Below, piece after piece: positions 1 to 5,837 of a stretch of DNA of 8,409 bases. This DNA comes from Fusobacterium sp. GTDB lineage: Bacteria; Fusobacteriota; Fusobacteriia; Fusobacteriales; Fusobacteriaceae. The stretch spans positions 1 through 8,409 of the forward strand of contig JAHHTB010000078.1 in the NCBI GenBank assembly GCA_020024855.1, in the 5' to 3' direction. The notes beneath the pieces are model-generated. The model did not search any database, was not told where the DNA came from, and was given only the letters and a program-made list of their open reading frames with translations. The position numbers and the translations under genes were made by a program. Every line of letters starts with the position of its first letter. Positions within the stretch are counted from its first letter, which is position 1.

Positions 1-44
1 TATTTTTATTGTTTTGAAAATAAATTAAGAAAAATTTAATTTAA

Positions 45-62
45 AAAGGAGAGTTGATTTTG
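45..62 (+). promoter_or_regulatory. Ribosome binding site deciding the start of the small Cys-rich gene
   Basis: AAAGGAGAG at 45-53 is a strong Shine-Dalgarno. The TTG at 54 touches it, while the in-frame TTG at 60 sits 8 nt after GGAG. The second TTG is therefore the likelier initiation codon. Confidence 0.5.
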
Positions 63-254
63 GAGAAATATATTATTACCCCTGAAGAAAAAAATGGATA
101 TCTTGATTTTTTTCCTGTTTTAAAATGTGAAAATTCAATTGGAATTGACTATGATGGATATATTTCAATAAAATGTAAAAAGTTAACTGGAACATGCACA
201 TATAGAATTTGTAAAGAAAATGAATTTAAAAACTGTAGAGTTTTAAATAAATAA
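60..254 (+). CDS. Small cysteine-rich hypothetical protein (64 aa)
   Basis: I do not recognise this protein. It is short, soluble-looking and has no signal peptide or membrane segment. Counting from the TTG at 60 there are five cysteines, at residues 23, 39, 46, 51 and 59, clustered in the C-terminal half (Cys-x6-Cys-x4-Cys-x7-Cys for the last four). That spacing could bind a metal or form disulfides, but it matches no zinc-finger family I can name. The N-terminal half is rich in Tyr, Asp and Glu. The gene has a good Shine-Dalgarno (AAAGGAGAG, 45-53) and its own terminator just downstream, which argues that it is really expressed. An in-frame TTG at 54 would give 66 aa but lies only about 2 nt from GGAG; the TTG at 60 has a normal 8-nt spacing. 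Both starts are non-ATG, which lowers confidence a little. The upstream neighbour lies outside the window, so operon membership is unknown. Confidence 0.6.
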   Translation: MEKYIITPEEKNGYLDFFPVLKCENSIGIDYDGYISIKCKKLTGTCTYRICKENEFKNCRVLNK

Positions 255-267
255 TTATAAAAAATTA

Positions 268-302
268 AGCAGGAAGTATTTTGATTTCCTGCTATTTTTT
301 TT
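268..302 (+). terminator. Intrinsic terminator after the small Cys-rich gene
   Basis: A perfect 8-bp stem pairs AGCAGGAA (268-275) with TTCCTGCT (286-293) across a 10-nt loop. One A and then a run of eight T (295-302) follow. It begins 13 nt after the stop codon of the small protein gene, so it isolates that gene from the hydrolase downstream. An A-rich stretch on the 5' side (259-264) could give weak termination from the other direction too, but no gene on the - strand needs it. Confidence 0.85.
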
Positions 303-341
303 AATGCTGGAGTAAATAAAATAATATCCATCTTTAAAATA

Positions 342-358
342 ATTCAAATTTTTTGAAT
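342..358. repeat. 7-bp inverted repeat in the hydrolase upstream region
   Basis: ATTCAAA (342-348) and TTTGAAT (352-358) form a perfect inverted repeat around TTT. The 11-bp string TTCAAATTTTT at 343-353 recurs at 374-384, 31 bp further on, just before the candidate -10 at 389-394. This arrangement could be an operator, but the sequence is of low complexity and chance is a real alternative. Confidence 0.3.
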
Positions 359-388
359 ATAAATTATGATTATTTCAAATTTTTATTA

Positions 389-394
389 TATAAT
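389..394 (+). promoter_or_regulatory. Candidate -10 element for the hydrolase-ogg unit
   Basis: A perfect TATAAT lies at 389-394, about 50 nt before the hydrolase ATG. No good -35 box lies at the right distance (TGATTA at 367-372, 16 nt away, is poor) and there is no extended -10 TG. A promoter is needed somewhere in 303-443, because a terminator precedes this interval; this is the best site I can see. The rest of the 303-443 gap is plain A/T-rich DNA. Confidence 0.4.
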
Positions 395-443
395 ATAAAT
401 GTAGGGTTATTTTTGGACTTTAAAAATTAGGAGGTACAAAAGT

Positions 444-1316
444 ATGGAGTTACTACACAGATATACAAAAGATGGTTTAAATTTGCTTGGTTGTTATTGG
501 GGAAATCAGAAGAAAGAAACCTGTGTTGTTTTTACTCATGGTATGTTTGATAATCTTTTAGAAAATACGTTTGTACATGTTCTAGGAGAAAATCTTTCTA
601 AAAATGGGTATGGTTTTATTTTTGGGCATAATAGAGGCTATGGGGTTATTAGCAATATTATAAAAAAAGATCCAAGAACAAAAAAAACTAGTGAAGAAAT
701 AATTGGATCAACTTTTGAAAACTTTGGAGAGTCTATTTATGATATAGAACTTTGGATAGAGGAAGCGAGAAAACTTGGTTACTCTAAAATTATTCTTGCA
801 GGACATAGTTTTGGTTGCTTGAAAAATCTTTATTATATTTCAAAAAAAACTCCATATTGGATAGAAGGTTTTATTTTTATTTCTATTCCTGATTCTGTTG
901 GTTTAATAAATAGAACTGGTATGTTTGAAAAAATGTTTTTAGAAGCTGATAAAAATATTGGAAATGGTAGAGCGAAAAAAATTCTTGCAAAAAAAATGCT
1001 AGGAGTTTTTCCAATTTGTTCTCAAACACTTTTAAATTTAAAAAAAGGAGGAATAACAGATATATTTCCTCTCGTTGAGAATCCAAAAGAGTTTGGAATT
1101 TTTGAAAAAATAAGAAAACCTATTTTAATGATTCTTGGAGAAAGAGATAGTGTTATAGTTAACTCACCAGAGAAAGATTTTAAAATTTTAAAAGAAAAAG
1201 CTATTAATTGTCCTGATTTTACAGGAATAATTATAAAAGATGGAACCCATAGATATATAAAAAAAGAAAATGAATTGAGTAAGGTTGTTAATGAATGGGT
1301 TAAAGCAAAATTTTAA
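444..1316 (+). CDS. Alpha/beta hydrolase (serine hydrolase fold), substrate unknown
   Basis: This 290-aa cytoplasmic protein has the order of motifs expected of an alpha/beta hydrolase. An oxyanion-hole HG is at residues 32-33 (VVFTHGMFDN), the nucleophile elbow GHSFG at 120-124 gives Ser122, a strand ending in LGERD gives Asp235, and GTHRY gives His269. The full catalytic triad is therefore present and the enzyme should be active. The segment between about 155 and 215 is the likely lid. The layout resembles the DUF1749-like and esterase/lipase-like hydrolases, but the substrate cannot be read from sequence. There is no signal peptide. A strong RBS (AGGAGG, 429-434, 9 nt before ATG) supports the start. 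The stop codon overlaps the Shine-Dalgarno of the following glycosylase gene, so the two are almost certainly co-transcribed. No biochemical link between them is evident. Confidence 0.88.
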   Translation: MELLHRYTKDGLNLLGCYWGNQKKETCVVFTHGMFDNLLENTFVHVLGENLSKNGYGFIFGHNRGYGVISNIIKKDPRTKKTSEEIIGSTFENFGESIYDIELWIEEARKLGYSKIILAGHSFGCLKNLYYISKKTPYWIEGFIFISIPDSVGLINRTGMFEKMFLEADKNIGNGRAKKILAKKMLGVFPICSQTLLNLKKGGITDIFPLVENPKEFGIFEKIRKPILMILGERDSVIVNSPEKDFKILKEKAINCPDFTGIIIKDGTHRYIKKENELSKVVNEWVKAKF

Positions 1317-1330
1317 GGAGATTTTTTACA

Positions 1331-1984
1331 ATGAAAAATGAATATTTCTATGAGATAGAAAAAATATATAAGGAAATTAAAAAAGATATAGATAATAGAC
1401 TTCAAGAATATAAAAATATTTGGAAATATGGTTCAAATGAAGATATTCATGCTGAACTTTCTTTTTGTATTTTGACACCTCAGTCTAAAGCAAGAAATGC
1501 ATGGAAAGCTATAACAAATATGAGAAATGATAATATTCTTTTTACAGGAACTTCTGAAGAACTTGCTAAGTATTTAAATATAGTTAGATTTAAAAATAAT
1601 AAAGCAAAATATCTAGTAGAATTAAGAAATCAAATGACTGATGAAAATGGAAAAATTATAACAAAAGATTTCTTTTCTAGCTTTAAAACAGTTAATGAAA
1701 AAAGAGAATGGATTGTTAATAATATAAAAGGTATGGCATGGAAAGAAGCTGGGCATTTTCTTAGAAATATTGGATTTGGTAGTGAAATAGCAATACTTGA
1801 TAGACATATTTTAAAAAATTTAGTAAGACTTGAAATAATAGATGAAGTACCTAAAACTTTAACAAAAAAAATATATCTTGAAATTGAAAATAAAGTAAAA
1901 GTTTTTTGTGAAGAGACTAAAATTCCGATGGACTCTTTTGATCTTTTACTTTGGTATCTTGAAGCTGGAGAAATTTTTAAGTAG
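1331..1984 (+). CDS. ogg: 8-oxoguanine DNA glycosylase / AP lyase, Ogg2 (archaeal-type) family
   Basis: This 217-aa base-excision repair enzyme is predicted to cut 8-oxoguanine from DNA and nick the abasic site by beta-elimination. The N-terminal helical part carries the family-like HAELSFCILTPQSKARNAW (residues 40-58). The helix-hairpin-helix region at about 127-157 has the expected catalytic lysine (Lys138, in GMAWKEAGHFLRN) and the activating aspartate 19 residues later (Asp157, in AILDRHI). The protein ends in ...EAGEIFK. In characterised Ogg2 enzymes the terminal lysine is the main determinant for telling 8-oxoguanine from guanine, and here Lys217 is the last residue, so that feature is kept. 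Length fits archaeal Ogg2 (just over 200 aa) and is much shorter than OGG1. The RBS AAGGAG (1315-1320) overlaps the hydrolase stop, with ATG 10 nt later, giving a 14-nt intergenic gap. No terminator is visible after it, so transcripts may run into miaB. Confidence 0.87.
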   Translation: MKNEYFYEIEKIYKEIKKDIDNRLQEYKNIWKYGSNEDIHAELSFCILTPQSKARNAWKAITNMRNDNILFTGTSEELAKYLNIVRFKNNKAKYLVELRNQMTDENGKIITKDFFSSFKTVNEKREWIVNNIKGMAWKEAGHFLRNIGFGSEIAILDRHILKNLVRLEIIDEVPKTLTKKIYLEIENKVKVFCEETKIPMDSFDLLLWYLEAGEIFK

Positions 1985-1992
1985 ATTTTTGT

Positions 1993-2022
1993 TTGATAAT
2001 TAACCTTACATCATGGTATAAT
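1993..2022 (+). promoter_or_regulatory. Extended -10 sigma70-type promoter for miaB-rho-M23
   Basis: A -35 TTGATA (1993-1998) is separated by 18 bp from a perfect -10 TATAAT (2017-2022). The -10 is preceded by TGG (2014-2016), an extended -10 motif. Transcription should start near 2029, leaving a leader of about 40 nt before the miaB ATG at 2069. This is the best promoter in the window. Arms TTAACCT (2000-2006) and AGGTTAA (2027-2033) form an inverted repeat spanning the -10, a possible operator. Confidence 0.7.
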
Positions 2023-2068
2023 TTTTAGGTTAAAATTTTTAAAAGTAATACAATTTTTAGGAGGAACA

Positions 2069-3385
2069 ATGACAAAAAAAGCTACTGTAATTACTTATGG
2101 TTGCCAAATGAATGTTAACGAAAGTGCAAAAATAAAAAAAATTCTTGAAAACTTAGGTTATGATTTAACTGATAATATAGAAGAAACTGATATAGCTTTT
2201 CTTAATACATGTACTGTAAGAGAGGGAGCTGCTACACAAATTTATGGAAAACTTGGAGAAATCAAAAGAATAAGAGAGGAACGTGGAACAAAAATTGTTG
2301 TAACAGGTTGCTTTGCTCAAGAACAAGGACAAGAACTTATAAAAAAGTTCAACTATATTGATATTGTAATGGGAAATCAAAATATTGGAAGAATACCTGA
2401 AGCAATTGAAGACATTGAAAACAGAAGTACAAAACATGTTGTGCTTACTGATTATGAAGATGATCTTCCACCTAGAATAGATGCTGATTTTGAATCTAAA
2501 AAAACTGCGTCTATTGCTATTACTTATGGATGTAATAATTTCTGTACATATTGTATCGTACCTTATGTAAGAGGTAGAGAACGTTCTGTTCCTATGGCAG
2601 AACTTGTTGAAGAAGCTAAAGCTCTTGTAAAAAAAGGTTACAAAGAGATTATTCTTCTTGGACAAAACGTAAACTCATATGGAAAAGGATTATCTAAAGA
2701 CGAAACTTTTGCAAATCTTCTTCAAAATATTTGTGATATTGATGGGGATTTCATTATAAGATTCGTTTCACCTCATCCAAGAGATTTTACAGATGATGTT
2801 ATTGATGTTATAGCAAAAAATCCAAAAATTGCAAGATCACTTCATCTTCCTCTTCAATCTGGTTCAACTAGAGTTTTAAAATTAATGAACAGAGGGTATT
2901 CTAAAGAGCAATACATAGCTCTTGCTGAAAAAATAAAAGAAAGAATCCCAGGAGTATCACTTACTGCTGATATAATTGTTGGATTCCCACAAGAAACAGA
3001 AGAAGATTTTTTAGATACTTTAGATGTTGTTGAAAAAGTAGGATTTGAAACATCATTTATGTTTATGTATTCTATTAGAAAAGGTACAAAAGCTGCTGTT
3101 ATGGACGGACAAATTGATGATGAAGTTAAAAAAGATAGACTTCACAGACTTATGTCTTTACAAAATAGTATTTCTAAAAAACTAAGTATGGATTATGAAG
3201 GAAAAATTGAAAGAGTTTTAGTTGAAGGACCAAGCAAAAAAAATAAAGATATGCTTTCAAGTAGAACTTCTACAAATAAAATTGTTCTTTTTAAAGGTGA
3301 TAAATCTCTTGAGGGACAATTTGTTAATGTTAAAATAAATGAATGTAAAACGTGGACACTTTATGGAGAACTAATAACAGAGTAA
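2069..3385 (+). CDS. miaB: tRNA-2-methylthio-N6-dimethylallyladenosine synthase MiaB
   Basis: This 438-aa radical-SAM methylthiotransferase adds a methylthio group to i6A37 of tRNAs that read UNN codons. The N-terminal MTTase domain carries the three ligands of the auxiliary cluster, Cys12 (YGCQMN), Cys48 (NTCTVR) and Cys81 (TGCFAQ). The radical-SAM motif CNNFCTYC supplies Cys155, Cys159 and Cys162. A TRAM-type RNA-binding domain fills roughly residues 374-436. HLPLQSGS (259-266), MNRGYS (273-278) and MYSIRKGTKAA (333-343) favour MiaB over the related MtaB and RimO. Length is normal for the family. AGGAGG at 2059-2064 lies 4 nt before the ATG, short but strong. The gene heads the miaB-rho-peptidase unit under the promoter at 1993-2022. 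The prenyl donor enzyme MiaA, which makes its substrate, is not in the window. Confidence 0.96.
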   Translation: MTKKATVITYGCQMNVNESAKIKKILENLGYDLTDNIEETDIAFLNTCTVREGAATQIYGKLGEIKRIREERGTKIVVTGCFAQEQGQELIKKFNYIDIVMGNQNIGRIPEAIEDIENRSTKHVVLTDYEDDLPPRIDADFESKKTASIAITYGCNNFCTYCIVPYVRGRERSVPMAELVEEAKALVKKGYKEIILLGQNVNSYGKGLSKDETFANLLQNICDIDGDFIIRFVSPHPRDFTDDVIDVIAKNPKIARSLHLPLQSGSTRVLKLMNRGYSKEQYIALAEKIKERIPGVSLTADIIVGFPQETEEDFLDTLDVVEKVGFETSFMFMYSIRKGTKAAVMDGQIDDEVKKDRLHRLMSLQNSISKKLSMDYEGKIERVLVEGPSKKNKDMLSSRTSTNKIVLFKGDKSLEGQFVNVKINECKTWTLYGELITE

Positions 3386-3401
3386 TCTGTTTGGAGGATC
3401 A

Positions 3402-4646
3402 ATGATAGAATTAGAAAAGTTTTTATTAAAAGAATTATTTGAAATAGCTAAACATCTTGAAATTGATTTAGGGAATAAGAAAAAAAAGTCTGAAATTATA
3501 GATCTTATTGAAACTTATGTAAATGATACAGAAGGTTTTATTCTTGCTGAAGGTTTTTTAGATATTATGGCAGATGGATATGGTTTTTTAAGAGATACTT
3601 CTGTTGAAAAAGATATATATATGTCTGCATCACAAATTAGAAAGTTTAAATTAAGATCTCAAGATAAAGTTTTTGGAGAAGTGAGAGAACCTGTTGGAAG
3701 TGAAAAAAACTATGCTATGAGAAAAGTTCTTCTTGTTAATGGTGGAAGTATAGAAAAAGCTGAAGAAAGAATTCCTTTTGATGAACTTACTCCTGCATAT
3801 CCTGATGAAATTTTAGAATTAGAAACTAATTCTAAAGATATTTCTGGAAGAATCATTGATCTTATTGCTCCAATTGGGAAAGGACAAAGAGGGCTTATTG
3901 TTGCTCCACCAAAAGCTGGTAAAACTGTTCTTATTAGTAATATTGCAAATTCTATAATTGCTAAACATAAAGATGTTGAAGTTTGGATTCTTCTTATAGA
4001 TGAAAGACCTGAAGAAGTGACTGATATAAAAGAAAATGTAACAGGTGCTGAAGTTTATTCATCTACTTTTGACGAAGATCCTAAAAATCATATAAAAGTA
4101 ACTGAAGATATTCTTGAAAAAGCTAAAAGAAAACTAGAAGATGGTGAGAATGTAGTAATTCTTATGGACTCTCTTACAAGACTTGCTAGAGCATATAATA
4201 TTGTTGTTCCATCTAGTGGAAAACTTATTTCAGGTGGAATTGATCCAACTGCTCTTTATTATCCAAAGAAATTTTTTGGTTCAGCAAGAAATATAAGAGG
4301 AGGAGGAAGTCTTACTATAATAGCAACTGCTCTTATAGATACTGGAAGTAAAATGGATGATATTATTTATGAGGAATTTAAAGGGACTGGAAATATGGAA
4401 ATTCATCTTGACAGAGGACTTTCTCAACTTAGAATATATCCAGCTATAGATATTCAAAAATCTGGAACAAGAAAAGAAGAATTACTAATTGATGAAAAAA
4501 AATTAAAATTAGTGTGGGAAATTAGAAGGTATCTTTCTCAGCTTGATAAGGCTAGTGCAGCCAAGCAACTGATTGACAAAATTACTTCTACAAGAAGTAA
4601 TGATGCCTTAGTTAAAAGTTTCAGTTTAATGGAGGCGAAGGAATAA
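3402..4646 (+). CDS. rho: Transcription termination factor Rho
   Basis: Rho is a hexameric RNA-dependent ATPase that terminates transcription; this copy has 414 aa, close to the E. coli length. It has a short N-terminal helical Rho_N domain (about 1-45), a cold-shock-like primary RNA-binding domain starting at GFLDIMADGYGFLR (51-64), and a RecA-like ATPase core. Walker A is APPKAGKT (168-175). LLIDERPEEVTD (197-208) carries the catalytic acidic residues, Walker B is VVILMDS (251-257), and the secondary RNA-binding region VVPSSGK (268-274) through FFGSARN is well conserved. SGTRKEELL (354-362) is also intact. It lacks the large charged N-terminal insertion seen in some lineages, so nothing suggests altered RNA loading. 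GGAGG at 3393-3397 precedes the ATG, 16 nt after the miaB stop. Its own expression may be autoregulated as in other bacteria, but no leader ORF is seen. Confidence 0.97.
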   Translation: MIELEKFLLKELFEIAKHLEIDLGNKKKKSEIIDLIETYVNDTEGFILAEGFLDIMADGYGFLRDTSVEKDIYMSASQIRKFKLRSQDKVFGEVREPVGSEKNYAMRKVLLVNGGSIEKAEERIPFDELTPAYPDEILELETNSKDISGRIIDLIAPIGKGQRGLIVAPPKAGKTVLISNIANSIIAKHKDVEVWILLIDERPEEVTDIKENVTGAEVYSSTFDEDPKNHIKVTEDILEKAKRKLEDGENVVILMDSLTRLARAYNIVVPSSGKLISGGIDPTALYYPKKFFGSARNIRGGGSLTIIATALIDTGSKMDDIIYEEFKGTGNMEIHLDRGLSQLRIYPAIDIQKSGTRKEELLIDEKKLKLVWEIRRYLSQLDKASAAKQLIDKITSTRSNDALVKSFSLMEAKE

Positions 4647-4650
4647 GAGC

Positions 4651-5730
4651 ATGAGAAAATGTATTGATATCTTTGTTTTTATTGCAGAAAAGTTTATAGA
4701 TATTTTAATCTTTTTTGCTAAAATAATAACAAAAATTTTAAGTTTTATAAAAGCAAAACATCTTAGTTTTGCAGTAATTTTTACATTTATAGGAGTAATT
4801 TGTTTTGGAATTATAAATGTAACATTAAGACCATTTAGTGATGAGGTAGTAAATACAGATAAATTTATTGATTATTATCAAGAAACTACTGAAGAAAATG
4901 GAGGATATTCTGTTCTTAGTAGTAACTACTATATAGCTAGTAAAATTTATGATCTTGAAAATAAAAAGATTCTAGGAAACATTGAAGATAGTGGCATCAT
5001 TCTTAATAAACCAGAAAAAATACCTTATAAAGTTGTTTCAGGAGATTCACTTTCTGAAATTTCAAGTAAATTTAATCAGAAAATAGCAATAATAAAAATG
5101 AATAACCCAGATCTTACTGCAAATATAAGAATTGGACAAATTATAAATATCGCTTCTATAAATGGTATTTTTTATAAAGTTAAAAATGGAGATACTCTTT
5201 ATAAAATAGCATCAAAATATAAAGTTAATTCTGAGGATATTAGAAGCTATAATCAATTAGAAAATGATGAACTTATTGTTGGACAAGAAATTTTCTTAAA
5301 AGATCCTGATATAGAAATTGTCACAGAGCTAGCTCCACTTGGAAGTGGATTTAAGATGCCTATAACTTATACAGGAATATCTAGTCCATATGGAAATAGA
5401 TTTCATCCTGTTCTTAAAAGATATATATCTCATGCTGGAGTAGATTTGAAAGCAAGGTATATTCCTGTCTATGCTTCAAGAGGGGGAATTGTTAGTTTTG
5501 CTGGTACACAAAGTGGATATGGTAAAATTATAAAAATTACTCATTCTAATGGATATGAAACAAGATATGCACATCTTAATAAAATATATGTTAGAAATGG
5601 ACAAAAAGTAAAACAGGGTGATAATATTGCTCAAAGTGGAATGACAGGAAGAGTAACAGGACCACATTTACATTTTGAAATAAGAAAAAATGGGAAAACT
5701 TTAAACCCTATGAAAGTTTTAGATAGATAG
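4651..5730 (+). CDS. Membrane-anchored M23 family peptidoglycan hydrolase with two LysM domains
   Basis: This 359-aa envelope protein is predicted to cut peptide cross-links in peptidoglycan. An N-terminal stretch (residues 5-34) is hydrophobic with regularly spaced Lys/Glu, like an amphipathic helix. One transmembrane segment (about 37-59) follows and should place the rest outside the inner membrane. Two LysM peptidoglycan-binding domains lie at about 126-168 (YKVVSGDSLSEIS) and 175-216 (YKVKNGDTLYKIA). The C-terminal M23/LytM domain (about 235-355) keeps all expected residues: His261 and Asp265 (HAGVD), His308 (YAHLN), and His339 and His341 (GPHLHFE). It should therefore be catalytically active, unlike the degenerate EnvC/NlpD regulators. 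It starts 4 nt after the rho stop and its likely Shine-Dalgarno (AAGGA, 4638-4642) is inside rho, so translation is probably coupled to rho. A hairpin terminator follows. Confidence 0.92.
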   Translation: MRKCIDIFVFIAEKFIDILIFFAKIITKILSFIKAKHLSFAVIFTFIGVICFGIINVTLRPFSDEVVNTDKFIDYYQETTEENGGYSVLSSNYYIASKIYDLENKKILGNIEDSGIILNKPEKIPYKVVSGDSLSEISSKFNQKIAIIKMNNPDLTANIRIGQIINIASINGIFYKVKNGDTLYKIASKYKVNSEDIRSYNQLENDELIVGQEIFLKDPDIEIVTELAPLGSGFKMPITYTGISSPYGNRFHPVLKRYISHAGVDLKARYIPVYASRGGIVSFAGTQSGYGKIIKITHSNGYETRYAHLNKIYVRNGQKVKQGDNIAQSGMTGRVTGPHLHFEIRKNGKTLNPMKVLDR

Positions 5731-5747
5731 ATATAAACATGAAATAA

Positions 5748-5798
5748 AGTAAGAATTAAAATTTTTTAAATAAGATTTTTATTCTTACTCTTTCTTTT
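5748..5798 (+). terminator. Intrinsic terminator after the M23 peptidase gene
   Basis: AGTAAGAAT (5748-5756) pairs perfectly with ATTCTTACT (5781-5789), a 9-bp stem. The 24-nt A/T-rich interior can extend the helix (AAAA 5758-5761 with TTTT 5777-5780, leaving a bulge). A pyrimidine-rich tail CTTTCTTTT (5790-5798) follows. The stem is A/T-rich and the T run is interrupted by one C, so it is probably weaker than the terminator at 268-302. It would end the miaB-rho-peptidase transcript. Confidence 0.65.
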
Positions 5799-5807
5799 AA
5801 TTATTAT
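5779..5807 (+). promoter_or_regulatory. Weak candidate promoter for the PfoR-like gene
   Basis: TATTAT (5802-5807) lies 17 bp after TTATTC (5779-5784), which overlaps the 3' arm of the terminator. Both hexamers are poor matches. A TATAAA at 5813-5818 is closer to consensus but would leave almost no leader before the RBS. If the upstream terminator works, a promoter must be nearby; I cannot fix its place with confidence. Confidence 0.25.
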
Positions 5808-5823
5808 GTTTTTATAAAATATT

Positions 5824-5837
5824 AGGAGATGAAAATG
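5824..5837 (+). promoter_or_regulatory. Ribosome binding site deciding the PfoR-like gene start
   Basis: AGGAG (5824-5828) directly touches an ATG at 5829, leaving no spacer. The in-frame ATG at 5835 has a normal 6-nt spacer, so the protein should begin MSIKNF rather than two residues earlier. Confidence 0.7.

Noticed and set aside
14..40. Possible promoter TTGAAA / TTTAAT before the small Cys-rich gene
   Set aside because: The spacing is only 15 bp and the transcript would begin at or within the Shine-Dalgarno, leaving no usable leader.
2030..2042. Palindrome TTAAAA-T-TTTTAA in the miaB leader
   Set aside because: A one-base centre cannot form an RNA hairpin and the pure A/T make-up is expected by chance here.
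2165..2665. 166-codon open frame on the - strand opposite miaB
   Set aside because: It is rich in Ser, Phe, Asn and Ile as expected of reversed A/T-rich coding DNA, lies wholly inside the well-identified miaB, and has no family-like motif.
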